A stretch of 40,183 nucleotides of DNA from an uncultured bacterium (GTDB lineage: Bacteria; Latescibacterota; UBA2968; UBA8231). Shown piece by piece: positions 19,364 through 28,384 of this stretch; position 1 is the stretch's first letter, and each line of letters starts with the position of its first letter. The notes under the pieces are model-generated. The model had not been told where the DNA came from, did not search any database, and saw only the letters and a list, made by a program, of their open reading frames with translations. Location of the stretch: contig CALDFW010000015.1 of NCBI GenBank assembly GCA_937942165.1, forward strand, positions 1 through 40,183, in the 5' to 3' direction. A program made the translations under genes and the position numbers.

Positions 19364-19541
19364 TCCAATACTGCGTTCATAGGATAGTAGATCTTCAGCG
19401 CGAATTTCTTTACTGCCAATCCGTGCGAGAACCGAAACGTTTGAGTTCTCATGATCATTTCCACATGCGGCAAGTATTGAGAGAATAATCAGAGAGAAGC
19501 AGGCACAAAAAACTCGACCAGAGAACGCGAAAAAGAAGCAT
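19364..19541 (-). pseudogene. Displaced 5' end of the parvulin gene: lipoprotein signal without an in-frame start
   Basis: Reading upstream of the GTG at 19363, the same frame is open to a stop at 19598-19600. It encodes a hydrophobic segment ending in SILAACGN (a perfect lipobox), then a linker reading GSKEIRAEDLLSYERSIG that joins the known protein. No ATG, GTG or TTG lies in this frame. An ATG at 19541 opens the neighbouring frame as MLLFRVLWSS, a typical signal start. Removing one T from a run of six (plus-strand A run at 19507-19512) joins the two and gives a normal 28-residue lipoprotein signal. A homopolymer sequencing or assembly error, a genuine frameshift or a non-standard start codon could each explain this. 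Confidence 0.65.
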
Positions 19542-19634
19542 TTTCTGGTCTTGTCAATTAAATATGAGTGGAGAGAAAATATGGTCAGGAGGATCCCCTA
19601 TCGAAAATGCTCTACACTGAGAGCCAAGCTCATC

Positions 19635-20426
19635 CTATTCTAGTATGGGGTCGACTTCGCTTTCAATAACACCCTGCTTAATAGCAAATCGACACTCAAA
19701 GTCAATCGTTCGCTCTGGATTACCACTTGCGTCAAATGAGAGCACAAAATCGCTGACAGTGAGCACTATCTCTTTGGCATCTTGAGGGAGTTTGTCGAAG
19801 GTTAGCGTTCCAGACCGCTCATCTCCCCTAAAGACGGGCCGAAAACGGTGAAACGCCGTTTTGTAAATAAGCCCCATACGTTCGAGGTTGATGTCTTTAT
19901 CTATACCGGAACGACCTCGCTCCGTTTGGTAATAAGTACTAAATCTATTTCCCCCTAAAGGATCTACGCCCTCTCCCGCCCTTCCAGGGTCGTAGTATCG
20001 TAGCGTGCGCCCCGTATCTGTCGTAATACGCGTCTTGGCGGGATCAAACTCAATTTTCGAATACGTTTTATTTACCACCGTCACGTCAAAAACCATAAAA
20101 ATAGGAGGCACGTAGCCCAAGTCTACGTCAAGCGCATCTGTCGTATAGGGATTAGTATGCCTGCCATCGTAGAGAGGAGGATACAGCTCATTGAGTTCAT
20201 CGTCGGTGTAAGGGCGTATTTTGACAACCATACCCTCGTGGCTGAACATGACGATTTTAGAATCGTCTGGGTCAATCTGATACTCTCCCCTTCCTTCTGA
20301 CAAAACGGGTGTGAGTGATACCTCGTAAAACATTTCACGAGGTATTAAACTGGCCATATAAGCGCAACCACTTAAAGTAGCACTAGCGATTAGCAAAACG
20401 ATAAATGTTTTCCAACGAAAGGACAT
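19635..20426 (-). CDS. Lipoprotein A, second copy (paralogue of 31567-32325)
   Basis: This 263-residue predicted lipoprotein starts at the ATG at 20426 (MSFRWK), directly before a signal peptide with lipobox LSGC. An upstream in-frame start at 20489 would add 21 non-signal residues. It has no family I recognise. It is plainly paralogous to the product of 31567-32325: both have a G-Y-V/T-P-P turn followed by a beta strand (VFDVTVVNKT or TFEVTVINRT) and an F/L-DP-x-x-x motif, and near the C-terminus G-x-LTF..LP.D....... followed by a DF-I/V-L strand and an (I/V)(K/E)QGV(I/V) ending. The pattern suggests a beta-sandwich lipoprotein. It is placed directly after ExbD2, eight bases past its stop, so it probably partners the motor or the barrel protein. 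Function unknown. Confidence 0.82.
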   Translation of the reverse strand: MSFRWKTFIVLLIASATLSGCAYMASLIPREMFYEVSLTPVLSEGRGEYQIDPDDSKIVMFSHEGMVVKIRPYTDDELNELYPPLYDGRHTNPYTTDALDVDLGYVPPIFMVFDVTVVNKTYSKIEFDPAKTRITTDTGRTLRYYDPGRAGEGVDPLGGNRFSTYYQTERGRSGIDKDINLERMGLIYKTAFHRFRPVFRGDERSGTLTFDKLPQDAKEIVLTVSDFVLSFDASGNPERTIDFECRFAIKQGVIESEVDPILE

Positions 20427-20433
20427 AAGTAAG

Positions 20434-20871
20434 TTATTCCTTTGTAGCAGCTCGGCTGGCCGCTTTGTCTTCACCAGTTTCCAAATCAATCTTACTAACC
20501 CCAGCCATTACAGCCATCTCCATCGCGTCTAGCACATATCCATGGGGCGTCTGGGCATCGGCAGTAACAATGAGCGTAGATGACCCAGAGCGTAATCGCT
20601 CGTCTTCTAATACACTTGCCAGTTGTCCCATGCTGACCAATTGGCTGTTAAACTCAAGCTGTCCCTCTGCTGAAATAAGTAGGTTGAGCTTCTTTTCTTG
20701 GTCGATCTTATCGTAGTTAGCCGCAATCGGCAGCTCAACTTTTAGCTGAGTAGCTTTCACAAAGACCGAGGTGACCATAAAAAAGACGAGAAGCAGAAAA
20801 ACGGCGTCTATCAGCGGTGTGAGATTCAGCTCGTTGTTCTTCGCATCATTTCCCTGTAGCTTCCTCGCCAT
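20434..20871 (-). CDS. exbD: ExbD/TolR-type energy-transducing membrane protein, canonical copy
   Basis: This 145-residue protein has one N-terminal membrane helix and a periplasmic domain, the ExbD/TolR layout. The helix begins LTPLIDAVFLLLVFFMV; Asp22 sits at the position of the proton-coupling Asp25 of E. coli ExbD. The periplasmic part has LIVTADAQTPHGYVLDAM, typical of the family. It starts at the ATG at 20871, three bases after the first ExbD gene. With ExbB it should form a stator complex that uses the proton gradient to drive an envelope process. Its neighbour ExbD has Asn at the equivalent site, so this copy is likely the active proton carrier. Confidence 0.95.
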   Translation of the reverse strand: MARKLQGNDAKNNELNLTPLIDAVFLLLVFFMVTSVFVKATQLKVELPIAANYDKIDQEKKLNLLISAEGQLEFNSQLVSMGQLASVLEDERLRSGSSTLIVTADAQTPHGYVLDAMEMAVMAGVSKIDLETGEDKAASRAATKE

Positions 20872-20873
20872 AC

Positions 20874-21320
20874 CTAGCCCTCCGCAGACTTGGCAAAAGC
20901 CACGGCTTCTATTCCTTGGCCGCGGGCGATATCAACTACCTGTACGACGCGCTGGTGTCTAACAGAACGATGCGCCTCAATGATCACATTTTTTATATTG
21001 TCGGCTTCCACAATTGCCCCGATACGCTCGGCGAGTTGTTCAGTAGTAGCAGGTTTGCCGTTGACCTGAACAGCTCCTCCTTTTTCAATCACGATATTAA
21101 TATCTTTACTGGCGCGCGCTGAGTCATCTCCTTGTCCACCCGGTAGGTCAACGCTCAGCCCTTTCGTGTTTAAAAAAGTAGTCGCCACCATAAAAAACAC
21201 AAGAAGTAGGAAAATACAGTTGATCAACGGCGTCATATCGGGATCTGTGCTGGTGACAAACCGAGATCCCTTTTGTGATTTGCCTCTTATCCTCCGGGCT
21301 AATGCTGGCCTTTTGGGCAT
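20874..21320 (-). CDS. exbD: ExbD/TolR-type protein with Asp-to-Asn at the proton site
   Basis: This 148-residue protein has a basic N-tail, one helix and a periplasmic domain. The helix reads MTPLINCIFLLLVFFMV, so the residue equivalent to the essential Asp of ExbD/TolR is Asn34 (codon AAC, plus-strand 21219-21221). The rest of the family pattern is intact: LSVDLPGG after the helix and VIIEAHRSVRHQRVVQVVDIAR near residue 112. An excellent ribosome site (AGGAGAG) precedes the ATG at 21320. It probably pairs with the second ExbD as a heterodimer in the ExbB pore. It could be a structural or regulatory subunit without proton transfer. The reading is direct from the codon; the loss of function is inference. 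Confidence 0.94.
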   Translation of the reverse strand: MPKRPALARRIRGKSQKGSRFVTSTDPDMTPLINCIFLLLVFFMVATTFLNTKGLSVDLPGGQGDDSARASKDINIVIEKGGAVQVNGKPATTEQLAERIGAIVEADNIKNVIIEAHRSVRHQRVVQVVDIARGQGIEAVAFAKSAEG

Positions 21321-21329
21321 AGCCCTCTC

Positions 21330-21998
21330 CTATTCTTCTCGCTGTGCGCCAAAGCGAACTACGAGCGTATTGGCAAAGGCATGGCAATACAATTCGATAT
21401 CTTTAAACGCCTTGTCTGCGCGCGCAGAGAGATAGCGATGAAAGACAATCGTAGGAATCGCAACAATGAGCCCTGAGGCTGTCGTAATAAGCGCCTGAGA
21501 AATACCGTTAGCAACAGCAGCCGGATCTCCAGCACCAGCTTGAGCAATAGCATCAAAAGCGCTAATCATACCTACAATCGTACCCAACAGTCCCATGAGC
21601 GGGGCAAGGACGCCTATCGTACCCAACGCATTGAGTAACCGTCCCAAATATTCAATACCCGCCTCTTCGGTTACGGTTACCAGTTCTTGGCGCATATCTT
21701 CAAGGTCTGTTCTGTTTTCTAAAACAAGCGAATCATATCGCTTTAGTAGAGCAGCAAAAACAAAGTTTAGCACCCCCTTGTTCTGCTTAAAATGCTCCAC
21801 TGCTGCCGCCTCTCCTCCGTTTTGAAGAACCGACTCAACCTCCGTCAACTGGGCTTCGGCTTCCTCTTCTGAAGGTAAACGCAAATAGCTCAATAATCGG
21901 TCTATTGCGACCCCCAAAGAGATAAGAGAGCAAATAAGCAATGGCCACATCATTGGGCCGCCCTTCAAAAACTGGCCAACTATAAAGTTTTCTGACAT
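21330..21998 (-). CDS. exbB: ExbB/TolQ/MotA-family proton channel subunit
   Basis: This 222-residue inner-membrane protein has three hydrophobic segments, at about residues 14-34, 122-150 and 163-188. The conserved ExbB/TolQ signature is present: LGTIGVLAPLMGLLGTIVGM, then GISQALITTASGLIVAIP, including the Thr residues that line the channel. Ribosome site GGGAGGT precedes the ATG at 21998. It lies between the large TPR gene and the two ExbD genes and should form the stator with them. The cluster is more like Tol than Ton in having an adjoining large TPR protein, but there is no TolA, TolB or Pal; a TonB-like protein is encoded at 37768. High confidence in family, moderate in which system it powers. 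Confidence 0.96.
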   Translation of the reverse strand: MSENFIVGQFLKGGPMMWPLLICSLISLGVAIDRLLSYLRLPSEEEAEAQLTEVESVLQNGGEAAAVEHFKQNKGVLNFVFAALLKRYDSLVLENRTDLEDMRQELVTVTEEAGIEYLGRLLNALGTIGVLAPLMGLLGTIVGMISAFDAIAQAGAGDPAAVANGISQALITTASGLIVAIPTIVFHRYLSARADKAFKDIELYCHAFANTLVVRFGAQREE

Positions 21999-22034
21999 TT
22001 TAGACCTCCCATTGTAATGCTAATCCGATTTGTG

Positions 22035-25000
22035 TTATAGTCTGTTTTCAACGATCCAATCCCTATGTAAACGAGCAAAGTTAACGACATCTGAATTCTC
22101 AATATCATCCTGCCCGCGCGTCAACGTTTGGTCATAGTTTTCAACTGCCTGTGGCCATTGCCTGAGGATCTCATAAGTGAGTCCTAGGTTGCAATAGGCC
22201 GCCAATTGGGTGTACGTATCGGGATACTTGTTTATGATTTCTTTAAAGCCTTGAATAGCCTGGTCGTACTCTTTAGCTTCGAATTGCGCCATCACCTGAG
22301 CATATTCCAAGCTCGCTTCTATTTCACTTAATTCTTCAACGAGGGCTTCAGCCCGCTGGGTTTCAGGAGCAGAAGGATAAGCATCTATCAATACCGAGTA
22401 AGCACCTAACGCCTCATTGTAACTTCGATTATTGTAGTGAAAGTCACCAATGGTGAATTGAGCCTTCGCTGCGAACTCACTTTGGGGAAAGCTACTCACC
22501 AGTTGGGCCATAGTAGCTACGCCTCCTTCCATATCTTCCTGCTCAAACTCACTCCAAGCTTTGGCATACAAGGCGGAGTCGCCATACTTTCCGCTGGGAA
22601 ACTGTTTAAGCAGATCTTGATAGGCTTCGGCGGCCTTGGAAAAATCTCGCTTGTTGTAAAAGTTTTCTCCGACAAGAAAAAGAGCCTCTTCCACGTAAGA
22701 GGAACGGGGATAATTCTCTGTAAGTTCGGAAAACTCCGTGGCGGCCTGGTCGAAGTTGGTTAGCATTTGGTAACTATGAGCTAAATAGTATTGACCATGG
22801 ACCGCGTTGCGATCGTTAGAATATTCGTCCACAAAGAAAGCAAATCCCTTTGCCGCTGCTTTGTAATCACCCTGATTGAAATCGGAGAATGCCTTGGAAA
22901 AAGCTAGGTTAGCGCTTTCCCCAGATTTCGGATATTTTGCAAGTCCCTCAGCAAATATTTTGCTAGCGGAAGCAAATTCTTTCTTTTGAATCAGGGAGTT
23001 TCCAATCAGAGAGTATGCACGCTCTTTCCTGAAATACCCCGCACTATTATCATCCTGAAAATCCATCTTCAACAATTCGCGAGCAAACACTTCCGATTGT
23101 TCGAATTTTTGCTGGTCAAAATAAAGTTCCATCAAAAGCATTTGGAAGGTGGCACTCTGCTGCGGATCCTCACTTGAAGCTATGAGTTCTTTGTAATAAC
23201 GAACGGCTTCATCCTCACGCTGCAACCGGATCATTCCCGCCCCCAATGTCCGGAACGCGCTGTCCTTTATGTTAGCCGCGGGATTCCGGTCGAGCAGGGC
23301 CTTCATATCAACAAGTGATGCTTCATACTCGACCCTCGCAAGGGAGGTATCTCCCTTGGCATCCAGCGCCTTAGCCAACTCGTAGAGGGCACTTCCACGC
23401 GAAAGGAGCGAACCGTTGTAAATGTCATCACGAACCGGAAACTCCAACACCTCTGAGAAGCCAGCAATCGCTTCTCTGTACTCTTTATCCGTGAAGTGAA
23501 TACGAGACTTAACATAGAGCAGTTGACCGCTCAGCACATCATCATCTTGGACGGCATCTAGCGCCTTTGATAAGACCATTTTTGCCGTATCTTGATCACC
23601 CGACCGAACGTAGAGATCTGCCAGTTCAGCTTGCACTTTGGCCCACTGCCCCCATTGGGGATCAATGGATTCAAACGATGCTATCGCACTTGACAAATCC
23701 CCAGTATTCTTTAAACAGAGACCGCGTTCCATTTTCGCTGAGTTAACTGGATTCGATTCAGGATAAGTTGCTATCAAACGCTGATATATCGCCTGTGCCG
23801 TCTCATAATTTCCTGCTTCAAGGTCGATACGAGCTAATTGAAGAAGCGCGTTGGGGGTAGCGGGATGGTCTGGGTAATCAGCTACCATTCGGGCATAGTC
23901 TTCTCCTGCCCGACCATCTTTTTGTAACTGCAGGGCATATCCACGAGAAAAGAAAACATCAGGGAGCAGTTCACTCTCTTCGTGAGAGCTTAAAATCTGT
24001 TCGTATATTTCCATTGCCCGAAGGAACGATTTTTGTGCTTGCTCTTCTTCATTGGCAGTAATTTGGGAACGCATAAGGGCCTGGTGACATTGACTTATAC
24101 GAAAGAGTACTTTGTCTTCAGCAAAACCAATCCGAGCAGCTACATCCCCATAGGCCTCAAGAAAAATCCCATACTGTTCTGCCGCTTTTTCAAAGGCATC
24201 TTTCTCGAACAACAAGCGTGCAATCGTAAGTTGTGTTCTAGCCTGAAAGCGTTTGTCCTCTACATTTTCAATCGCACTTTGGTAAGCGATAAGTGCTGCA
24301 TCAATTCCGCGCTCTCGGTTTACTAATTCAGCAGAACGTATGTAGGCATTTTGCACCAATGCCGATTCCGTGGGATACTTTTCCGGAACGATGGCGTAAG
24401 CAGCCAAAGCTTTGTCTATCTCTCCCCGCTGGGCGAATATATCCCCTCGCTTGAGTTGAGCCTTCGCCACCAATTCTCGAGATGTCTCTTCAACTAATCC
24501 CTTGAGTTTCAAACTCGCCATCTCGATAAGTTCTTTCTCAGACATAGCCGAGAAGTCGTAGCGACGAATAAGGCGATCTAAGTAGTTTAACGACTGATCG
24601 TACTCCTCCAACGTCCCATAAGATTCAGCAATTTGGAAATAGGAACGGTCCGCATGCGATCCACGGGGAGAGAGCGTGATTACCTGCTTAAAATTATCTA
24701 TTGCCTGTTCAAACTGCTCCAACTCATAATAAGACCACCCGATGTTATAATGAGCAGCTGTCTCATAAACGCTATTGGGAAAACGCTTCAACAACCGTTC
24801 GCCTTCAACAATGACCTGTTCATACTGTTTCAGCTTGTAATTTGTTTCCAGTGTTTGAAATTGGGCCATTACGCGAGTTCGCTCGTCGATCGCTTCACCC
24901 GTGCTAATTTCGGCAAAATAGGAAAGACTGGTCTTAAATTCGTCCAGCGCTTCTTCATAACGCTGATCGGCCTGTTCATCTTTACCTTCAGCACGCAAGA

Positions 25001-25310
25001 AGCCGGATCGTCGCAGTTTGTCTTGTCCCAGTTTATTGTGGGTATTTCCCAATTGGTACGTAGCAGCAACCCGAACAGGAAGAATAAATTCATCGAGCGT
25101 AACGGTTACTTCATCAACATCGATCGTGATGTTGTTTTTAGTAGCCAACACTGCTTCAAAATGGGGTAAAGCCTTCTCATAGTCGCCCAGTGCATACAGT
25201 TTTTGGCCGAACCCAAAGCGATCTTGAAGTTCTTGCGGGGAAAAATAACGCGTACTCAACCCCACAACACCGCCCATCAAGGCTACTACGAGAAGATTCA
25301 CAAAAAGCAT
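22035..25310 (-). CDS. Large multi-TPR envelope protein (1091 residues)
   Basis: This protein is anchored or exported by an N-terminal hydrophobic helix (residues 1-22) and is made almost entirely of tetratricopeptide repeats, of the order of twenty. Repeats like HYNIGWSYYELEQFEQAIDN and the phrase YEKALPHFEAVLATK show the usual G/Y/A spacing. It resembles YbgF/CpoB and BamD-type TPR proteins, but is several times longer, so I give no gene symbol. Starts at the ATG at 25310 after GAGGA with good spacing. It sits directly between the barrel protein gene and exbB, with 42 and 36 bases to each side, so co-transcription is likely. It may form the periplasmic scaffold that connects the motor and the outer-membrane barrel. 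That role is inference. Confidence 0.88.
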   Translation of the reverse strand: MLFVNLLVVALMGGVVGLSTRYFSPQELQDRFGFGQKLYALGDYEKALPHFEAVLATKNNITIDVDEVTVTLDEFILPVRVAATYQLGNTHNKLGQDKLRRSGFLRAEGKDEQADQRYEEALDEFKTSLSYFAEISTGEAIDERTRVMAQFQTLETNYKLKQYEQVIVEGERLLKRFPNSVYETAAHYNIGWSYYELEQFEQAIDNFKQVITLSPRGSHADRSYFQIAESYGTLEEYDQSLNYLDRLIRRYDFSAMSEKELIEMASLKLKGLVEETSRELVAKAQLKRGDIFAQRGEIDKALAAYAIVPEKYPTESALVQNAYIRSAELVNRERGIDAALIAYQSAIENVEDKRFQARTQLTIARLLFEKDAFEKAAEQYGIFLEAYGDVAARIGFAEDKVLFRISQCHQALMRSQITANEEEQAQKSFLRAMEIYEQILSSHEESELLPDVFFSRGYALQLQKDGRAGEDYARMVADYPDHPATPNALLQLARIDLEAGNYETAQAIYQRLIATYPESNPVNSAKMERGLCLKNTGDLSSAIASFESIDPQWGQWAKVQAELADLYVRSGDQDTAKMVLSKALDAVQDDDVLSGQLLYVKSRIHFTDKEYREAIAGFSEVLEFPVRDDIYNGSLLSRGSALYELAKALDAKGDTSLARVEYEASLVDMKALLDRNPAANIKDSAFRTLGAGMIRLQREDEAVRYYKELIASSEDPQQSATFQMLLMELYFDQQKFEQSEVFARELLKMDFQDDNSAGYFRKERAYSLIGNSLIQKKEFASASKIFAEGLAKYPKSGESANLAFSKAFSDFNQGDYKAAAKGFAFFVDEYSNDRNAVHGQYYLAHSYQMLTNFDQAATEFSELTENYPRSSYVEEALFLVGENFYNKRDFSKAAEAYQDLLKQFPSGKYGDSALYAKAWSEFEQEDMEGGVATMAQLVSSFPQSEFAAKAQFTIGDFHYNNRSYNEALGAYSVLIDAYPSAPETQRAEALVEELSEIEASLEYAQVMAQFEAKEYDQAIQGFKEIINKYPDTYTQLAAYCNLGLTYEILRQWPQAVENYDQTLTRGQDDIENSDVVNFARLHRDWIVENRL

Positions 25311-25352
25311 TATCCAATCCTCACATCGTTAAGCATAAGGTGGTAATACCAC

Positions 25353-28328
25353 TTAGAAACCAGCTAATACGTCAAAGAACAACGTCGAACTATTGCGATT
25401 TAAAGCTGCATTCGACTCATCGTCATATTCTCGGCGAGTAGTCTCCCACCCAATTTGAGTCGACAAGGCAAATCCGTAATAGTCAGAACGATTTGTCAGC
25501 ATAAATACGGTGGTCCACTGTTTGAAATCTTTGCTGCTATCTACCCTATCCATCGACGTATAGCGCAAGAATGGCAGTCCCTGAAAACCCAACTGCAAAT
25601 AGGACTTATTCGTCAAATCTAACCGACTGCGCAGGATCGGGGTAAAAATTGAGAATGAGCGAGTGCTCCCTTTACCCGTTTCCCGATCGAGCTTTTGCGA
25701 ATGCTCACGCAACAGCAAGTGTTTGAACATTGGCTTGACAGTGACGTTGCCCGCTCGAATCGTATAATCCACTTTGTTAACCATGGTGATGAGTGAACGA
25801 ACATCCTCATCCTGTGCGGAGCCATCTTCGAATTCGGCCTCGGCCTGACTGTTTCTGACCCACTGCAGATTATTGACCAAATTGAAATCTATTATTGGTG
25901 CGGTTCGCGCCTCAATAAAAAGCGTGTTAACAAGGCTATTGCGCATTAGGAGCGGGTCGCGGTCGGGTGGCAATAACTGTGAATTGAGGTCGCGTTCCTC
26001 AATCTGTCTGGGCGTGATATGCGGATAAGGCGAGTCTATGCGTTGTGCACTGCGGTCACGCCAGATATAAACGTCATCTCGAATATCATCTTCGACTTTT
26101 TTGATGTCATCATTGATCTTGATTCGTCCAAAATACGGCGAATTAATGGAATACTCATACCGAGCATAAACCGCTTTAGCCTTGCCCCTACCGGCCACTT
26201 CTTTGGTGTCGTAATACCCTATAGATAGCGTGTTCCCCAAGAAACCCAAACCATCCTTGCGCGAGAAGAAGTGGATCCCGCGCCGGTCTCTCCGATAAGG
26301 GTAATCAGGCAGTCCATCGTTTTCGCGAAAATCAACGACTCCATTGTTATTGAAGTCAAGGCCGTAAATGAAATCAGGGGGATCAGCGTCGTAAAAGATG
26401 ATGGGTTCGGTCCAATCGGCGATACCATTTAAGTTCTGGTCTGTATCGGGAACCAAGTCTTGGTTTTCATCCAGCCCGGGAAAGACACCCGAATCTTGTC
26501 GGTCAGCACTAGGTAATTCCACAATGAGTTCGTCTGGCCACTGATCATTGTCATCATTGTCGGTCATTACGAACATTTCCTGCATCTGAGAACCAGTCTG
26601 GGCGACGTCGGTAAAGAATGGAACGCCTCCGCGTATGCTGTCGTAATTCCCACCATAATCAGGGTCAAGCTGAAATAACTCGACACCTATAGAAAGGGAT
26701 TCATAGCGCTTAACTGCATTAACAAAGTATCCAAGTGTACGCTTGTGAAAACGCTTCCCGGCATTGTTCCCCACTGGGTAGATAAAGTATTGTGGGTTAG
26801 TTACAAACTCACCTTTAACATCAAAACCAGCCAAAGTAAGATGGCCATTCAAGCCAAAAAGAGCCTGTCCGGTCGGAATTCCATAGTCAAAACTCACCAC
26901 GCGTCGGTTGTTAAAGTCTGTCGCCCTGGACTCAGAGCGAACCACAGTGTAAGCGACATCCTCTGGATTCTCTAGATTCCACTTAAATTGTTGAAATGGG
27001 TTCAACTGACTCGTAGAGGGATTTGGAGCAACGGGCCACTGCTTAAATATATCTTCACCCGAATCGTATGCCTCTGCCGGGCTCAAAAGTGCGTCATCAC
27101 CTTTAAGGCCAGTAAATGGGTTTACGTAGCTACGATCTCCCGGTACGTACTCTTTTTCGAGGTTCTTTTCGTACGCTTTCTCATCAAAAAAGAGGTGTTT
27201 CTGCTTAACTGAGATCCTATAATCCCCCGCAACATCTGCTAAAAACCGAACAGATTTTACCGTTAGTCCATTTTGGACAACACCAGGATCATCCGCGTAA
27301 TCGGTAGCTGTCGGCAAGACGAGTTCAGGCATCCTGAATGTGTAGAAGACGCGTTGTCCCTCCCCGCTGACCAAACGCCCACCCTCTGCATTCAGCCCTC
27401 CGCCTTCAACTGTCGGCCTCAAACTCGGGTCATAATCGGGGTCCCCCTCTACGCTGCTAAAACGAATGGTCTGCCCCATAGATTCGGCCTGTATCTCAAT
27501 GCCAACATCATAAACCATGGCACCGACCTGGTTGGCGAGAGGCGAGTCGTCTTCCACTATGACAGTTATGAAAGCCGGAGCCAGCATGCTGTAAGGCGTG
27601 TCACCTCTGACAAAGGCTCCCTTGTCGTTAAAGGTATCCAGCATATGCTGGTTAAAATAGGTAGCTCCCAACGTCAGGATATTACCCAACTGGGTTTCCC
27701 AATGTCCCCCAAATGTCAGTACAGAGGACCGTTCCTTACCGCCTTGGAAAGTTGAGAACTTGGGGTTAGGCGACTGCGTAGCTTGTGTTCCACCCTGACT
27801 AAGGAGAAGAGTGAAGCGGTTATCTGCTGAGGCGCCATCCATTCGGATACCATAGTATCTGGGCGAATGAAACGTTAAATCGGTCAGCTTCGTGCGGATG
27901 TCTTCACCAACCGTCATTCCGAAATCCCAGCCACGATACGTGTCGTTCATAACAATCAGGTTGTTAAACCACCCTAAATACTGCTCAGAACGCGTGCTGA
28001 TTTCGCTAAAGCCCGGTCGCTGTAGTTCCCAAGTGAAGGTCCGGTGTCCCCTCATTTGGAAATTGCCGAGACGGTCGTAGCGATTGCGCGCACTGATCAG
28101 TTCGGGATACGGTTCGTACTCGGTGCGACCGTAGTTCAAATACCCTTCCGTCGATCCCAAGTTGAGGAAATCGCGCTGACGTAAATGCGTCTGCGCAGAC
28201 ACAGAATCCCCCAGTATGAGTAGGACACACGCGATCCAGAGCATACCCGCTCTGCATCGGTGACCGTAGCCGCGATCCTCCATATCCGAGCCCTCTTCAG
28301 AAAGTTTTAATTTTGGCTTCATTTTCAT
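25353..28328 (-). CDS. Large outer-membrane barrel-like protein with calcium-loop repeats, copy 2
   Basis: This 991-residue exported protein has a signal peptide ending near DSVSA-Q (residue 45). The body is rich in alternating aromatic/polar beta strands, and the last residue is Phe, as in barrels inserted by Bam. A conspicuous acidic block at about residues 588-680 has EF-hand or thrombospondin-3-like loops: DNDDNDQWPDE, DENQDLVPDTDQNLNGIADW and FNNNGVVDFRENDGLPDYPY. It is co-linear with the product of 32329-35334 over nearly its whole length, sharing GIPTGQ(A/S)LF, (F/Y)(I/M)YPVGNN and DYPYRRD. I do not recognise a named family. The ribosome site GGAGG lies nine bases before the ATG at 28328, partly inside a hairpin. 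Predicted outer-membrane channel or receptor; calcium binding is inferred. Confidence 0.85.
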   Translation of the reverse strand: MKMKPKLKLSEEGSDMEDRGYGHRCRAGMLWIACVLLILGDSVSAQTHLRQRDFLNLGSTEGYLNYGRTEYEPYPELISARNRYDRLGNFQMRGHRTFTWELQRPGFSEISTRSEQYLGWFNNLIVMNDTYRGWDFGMTVGEDIRTKLTDLTFHSPRYYGIRMDGASADNRFTLLLSQGGTQATQSPNPKFSTFQGGKERSSVLTFGGHWETQLGNILTLGATYFNQHMLDTFNDKGAFVRGDTPYSMLAPAFITVIVEDDSPLANQVGAMVYDVGIEIQAESMGQTIRFSSVEGDPDYDPSLRPTVEGGGLNAEGGRLVSGEGQRVFYTFRMPELVLPTATDYADDPGVVQNGLTVKSVRFLADVAGDYRISVKQKHLFFDEKAYEKNLEKEYVPGDRSYVNPFTGLKGDDALLSPAEAYDSGEDIFKQWPVAPNPSTSQLNPFQQFKWNLENPEDVAYTVVRSESRATDFNNRRVVSFDYGIPTGQALFGLNGHLTLAGFDVKGEFVTNPQYFIYPVGNNAGKRFHKRTLGYFVNAVKRYESLSIGVELFQLDPDYGGNYDSIRGGVPFFTDVAQTGSQMQEMFVMTDNDDNDQWPDELIVELPSADRQDSGVFPGLDENQDLVPDTDQNLNGIADWTEPIIFYDADPPDFIYGLDFNNNGVVDFRENDGLPDYPYRRDRRGIHFFSRKDGLGFLGNTLSIGYYDTKEVAGRGKAKAVYARYEYSINSPYFGRIKINDDIKKVEDDIRDDVYIWRDRSAQRIDSPYPHITPRQIEERDLNSQLLPPDRDPLLMRNSLVNTLFIEARTAPIIDFNLVNNLQWVRNSQAEAEFEDGSAQDEDVRSLITMVNKVDYTIRAGNVTVKPMFKHLLLREHSQKLDRETGKGSTRSFSIFTPILRSRLDLTNKSYLQLGFQGLPFLRYTSMDRVDSSKDFKQWTTVFMLTNRSDYYGFALSTQIGWETTRREYDDESNAALNRNSSTLFFDVLAGF

Positions 28329-28332
28329 GGAT

Positions 28333-28353
28333 ATTCGCCTCCGCTCAGCGAAT
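28333..28353 (-). promoter_or_regulatory. Hairpin overlapping the ribosome site of the copy-2 barrel gene
   Basis: ATTCGC and GCGAAT form a six-base stem four bases before the ATG at 28328. The Shine-Dalgarno GGAGG lies across the loop and the 3' arm, so folding would mask part of it. It may temper translation of the barrel gene. A stem of six pairs is short and could be chance. Confidence 0.35.
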
Positions 28354-28384
28354 CCTTTTTGCGTTTTACTTGCGTATCAATCAA

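Noticed and set aside
20427-20489. Longer start for lipoprotein A copy 2
   Set aside because: It would put 21 residues ahead of the signal peptide and overlap the ExbD gene.
22437-25169. Plus-strand ORFs of up to 178 codons opposite the TPR gene
   Set aside because: They mirror the TPR repeat frame; no signal, domain or ribosome site.
20434-25310. Classical Tol-Pal operon
   Set aside because: ExbB/ExbD/TPR order is reminiscent, but TolA, TolB and Pal are absent and the TPR protein is far larger than YbgF.
26019-27755. Plus-strand ORFs opposite the large barrel gene
   Set aside because: Low-complexity translations without a ribosome site, antisense to a gene with a full paralogue.
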